The notes under the pieces: generated by a model | What the model saw: only the letters and a program-made list of their open reading frames with translations | Told to the model about the DNA's origin: nothing | Database searches by the model: none | In this document: positions 63,501 through 64,000 of the stretch, in pieces | Layout: every line of letters begins with the position of its first letter | Numbering within the stretch: the stretch's first letter is position 1 | Source of the DNA: Branchiostoma lanceolatum | Lineage: Eukaryota; Chordata; Leptocardii; Amphioxiformes; Branchiostomatidae | Assembly: GCF_035083965.1 (NCBI RefSeq) | Contig: NC_089725.1 | Span: 28,157,925 to 28,221,924, forward strand | Length of the DNA: 64,000 bases | Reading direction: 5' to 3' | Program-made: the position numbers and the translations under genes

Positions 63501-63952
63501 AGGTGCACAATTCCACACACCTGTACCTGAAGCAGGTGTCAGATGACAAGGTAGGTTACAAGCACAACTCCAAACACCTATACCTGGAACAGATATCAGA
63601 TGACAAGGTAGGTTACAGATGTGCTACTCAACACCTGGAATAGGTGTCGGATATTCATACCTGTACCTGTCCAAAGCCTACCAACAGAGTGTATTGGGAG
63701 CCTTTAACTTCCTTGAGTTACCTTGATTGCAAAAAAACAAACATAAAGTTCTTATCAAAAAGAGTTGACCTTGATATTGAACTGCAAACTCACCTTGGTG
63801 GAGGTATATGTAATTGCAGGAGAGACAAATGCTCGTGTAGCAATATTTTGACTCCCTGTGATTTTCATTTTGTTTTCTCATTCCAGGATGGAAAGGTAAT
63901 TGACTCCATTTGGGTCATCAAGGACCAGCATGGACCCTACAGCCGCACCTGA
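54519..63952 (+). CDS. ACP7: Acid phosphatase type 7 (purple acid phosphatase)
   Basis: Thirteen exons keep frame for 445 residues (human about 438): 54519-54663, 56062-56253, 57140-57325, 57975-58000, 58269-58366, 58753-58815, 59784-59898, 60388-60501, 61523-61577, 62088-62155, 62394-62465, 63040-63177 and 63887-63952. A hydrophobic leader (~17-33) suggests secretion or lysosomal routing. The dinuclear metal ligands of purple acid phosphatases are all visible: D147 in FGDMG, D176 and Y179 in GDFAYD, N211 and H212 in GNHE, H294 in GHRPMYC, and H340 and H342 in [22 protein letters not shown] and the C-terminal [18 protein letters not shown] match the ACP7 group. Tandem arrays copy the donor side of the exons ending at 58815 and 63177. 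In-frame Met codons at 54519 and 54531 are both possible starts. Confidence 0.95.
54819..54907. mobile_element. Foldback element with TAGCCTGG ends, copy 3, perfect 34-bp arms
   Basis: Arms 54819-54852 and 54874-54907 are exact reverse complements, with a 21-bp loop. The ends read CTAGCCTGGAATCC and GGATTCCAGGCTAG. The perfect match implies a recent insertion or conversion. It lies in ACP7 intron 1. Confidence 0.9.
56503..56690. repeat. AAAACTGCCCAA-type dispersed repeat, copy 2
   Basis: AAAACTGCCCAAGAAGACCA and ATCTGGTCTATGTGGACAGG match 27030-27235, here in an ACP7 intron. Confidence 0.65.
57640..57785. repeat. GCAAATTCATGAC-type dispersed repeat, copy 4
   Basis: GTGGCAACCTCAGTCCACTA and TGCAGAATTGTTTCAACCGC match the other family members, in an ACP7 intron. 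Confidence 0.55.
58595..58697. mobile_element. Foldback element with TAGCCTGG ends, copy 4
   Basis: TTAGCCTGGAAATTAAG on the left and GAATTCCAGGCTAA on the right are inverted ends of a ~100-bp element about 55 bp upstream of the ACP7 exon at 58753. Confidence 0.75.
58795..59500 (+). repeat. Five-unit array copying tail and donor of ACP7 exon 58753-58815
   Basis: The real junction is GCAGAGTCTGTTTTACAG then GTAAGACCAG. Copies of the exon tail with the following intron lie near 58978, 59124, 59305 and 59462, for example ACAGAATCTGTGTTACAG. Each is followed by CTTGGTACTGAATT-type sequence. In every copy the GT after the exon tail is changed (ACAGG, ATAGG, ATAGC) or displaced. Confidence 0.85.
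61155..61250. repeat. (GGTT)n microsatellite
   Basis: About 24 uninterrupted GGTT units in the ACP7 intron before the exon at 61523. Confidence 0.98.
61296..61368. mobile_element. Foldback element with TAGCCTGG ends, copy 5
   Basis: TTAGCCTGGTATCCAAACCT is inverted, with some mismatch, as AGGTTTGGATACTTGTGGGG CTA. It is a short copy in an ACP7 intron next to the GGTT run. Confidence 0.65.
61655..61800. repeat. Dispersed repeat with GGTTAGACATCCAGG head
   Basis: GGTTAGACATCCAGGTA and CAACTGGATAAAA match the segment at about 12248-12310. It continues as GGAGATTTATTTCCGGACGT and CTCTTCTTCAGCGTCAC. A weaker ACTGGATAAATCTTTCAAAC relative lies near 30703. The type of element is not identified. 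Confidence 0.55.
63130..63645 (+). repeat. Array copying tail and donor of ACP7 exon 63040-63177
   Basis: After the true exon end (CTGGAGCAGGTGTCAGATGA, then CAAG and GTAGG), copies follow at about 63188, 63249, 63308, 63505 and 63563. The unit is about 60 bp and keeps both the VSDDK-coding tail and the CAAGGTAGGTTA donor almost intact. A dispersed repeat (63378-63450) interrupts the array. Confidence 0.93.
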
Positions 63953-64000
63953 CAGGACAACACCTGTATCTGAAACACCTGACAGAACAACACCTGTAGC

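Overview
The window is animal nuclear DNA: AT-rich introns, GT-AG splice sites in almost every gene, and full-length orthologues of conserved metazoan genes. The gene set (SIVA1, FBXW2, CDAN1, MTHFD1, ACP7), an LRR-Ig receptor and a thrombospondin-repeat/Ig receptor, together with abundant short tandem and foldback repeats, points to an invertebrate chordate, most probably an amphioxus (Branchiostoma). The species cannot be fixed from the sequence alone. All exon models were built by eye from reading frames, splice consensus and remembered family sequences. Every junction listed keeps the reading frame.

Layout, left to right. SIVA1 (minus, 1407-4511) is head-to-head with a single-pass receptor carrying five TSP1 and two Ig domains (plus, 4984-13439). 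That receptor converges tail-to-tail on FBXW2 (minus, 14446-16389). FBXW2 is head-to-head with CDAN1 (plus, 17393 to at least 30940), whose last ~80 codons fall in or beyond a 100-N assembly gap (31500-31599). MTHFD1 (plus) lacks about its first 190 codons for the same reason and runs 32136-50043. A single-exon LRR-Ig receptor gene (41918-44293) is nested in an MTHFD1 intron, followed by a decayed partial second copy. An AlkD-type DNA alkylation repair gene (minus, 51709-54076) is head-to-head with ACP7, a purple acid phosphatase (plus, 54519-63952).

The genes are housekeeping or signalling loci and do not form one pathway. MTHFD1 serves one-carbon metabolism, CDAN1 binds the histone chaperone ASF1, FBXW2 is an SCF substrate receptor, SIVA1 is an apoptosis regulator, and the AlkD-like protein is a base-excision glycosylase. 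Three head-to-head pairs share short intergenic promoters.

The most striking signal is a recurring architecture not explained by the genes themselves. At least six introns, in three different genes, carry small tandem arrays whose repeat unit includes the splice junction of the neighbouring real exon. Four arrays lie upstream of an exon and copy intron tail, acceptor and exon head (CDAN1 at 24665; MTHFD1 at 32136, 38687 and 46507). Two lie downstream and copy exon tail and donor (ACP7 at 58815 and 63177). A related larger duplication built the last acidic coding exon of the TSP1/Ig receptor. Several foldback (MITE-like) families are scattered through the introns, one with TAGCCTGG-type ends in five copies.
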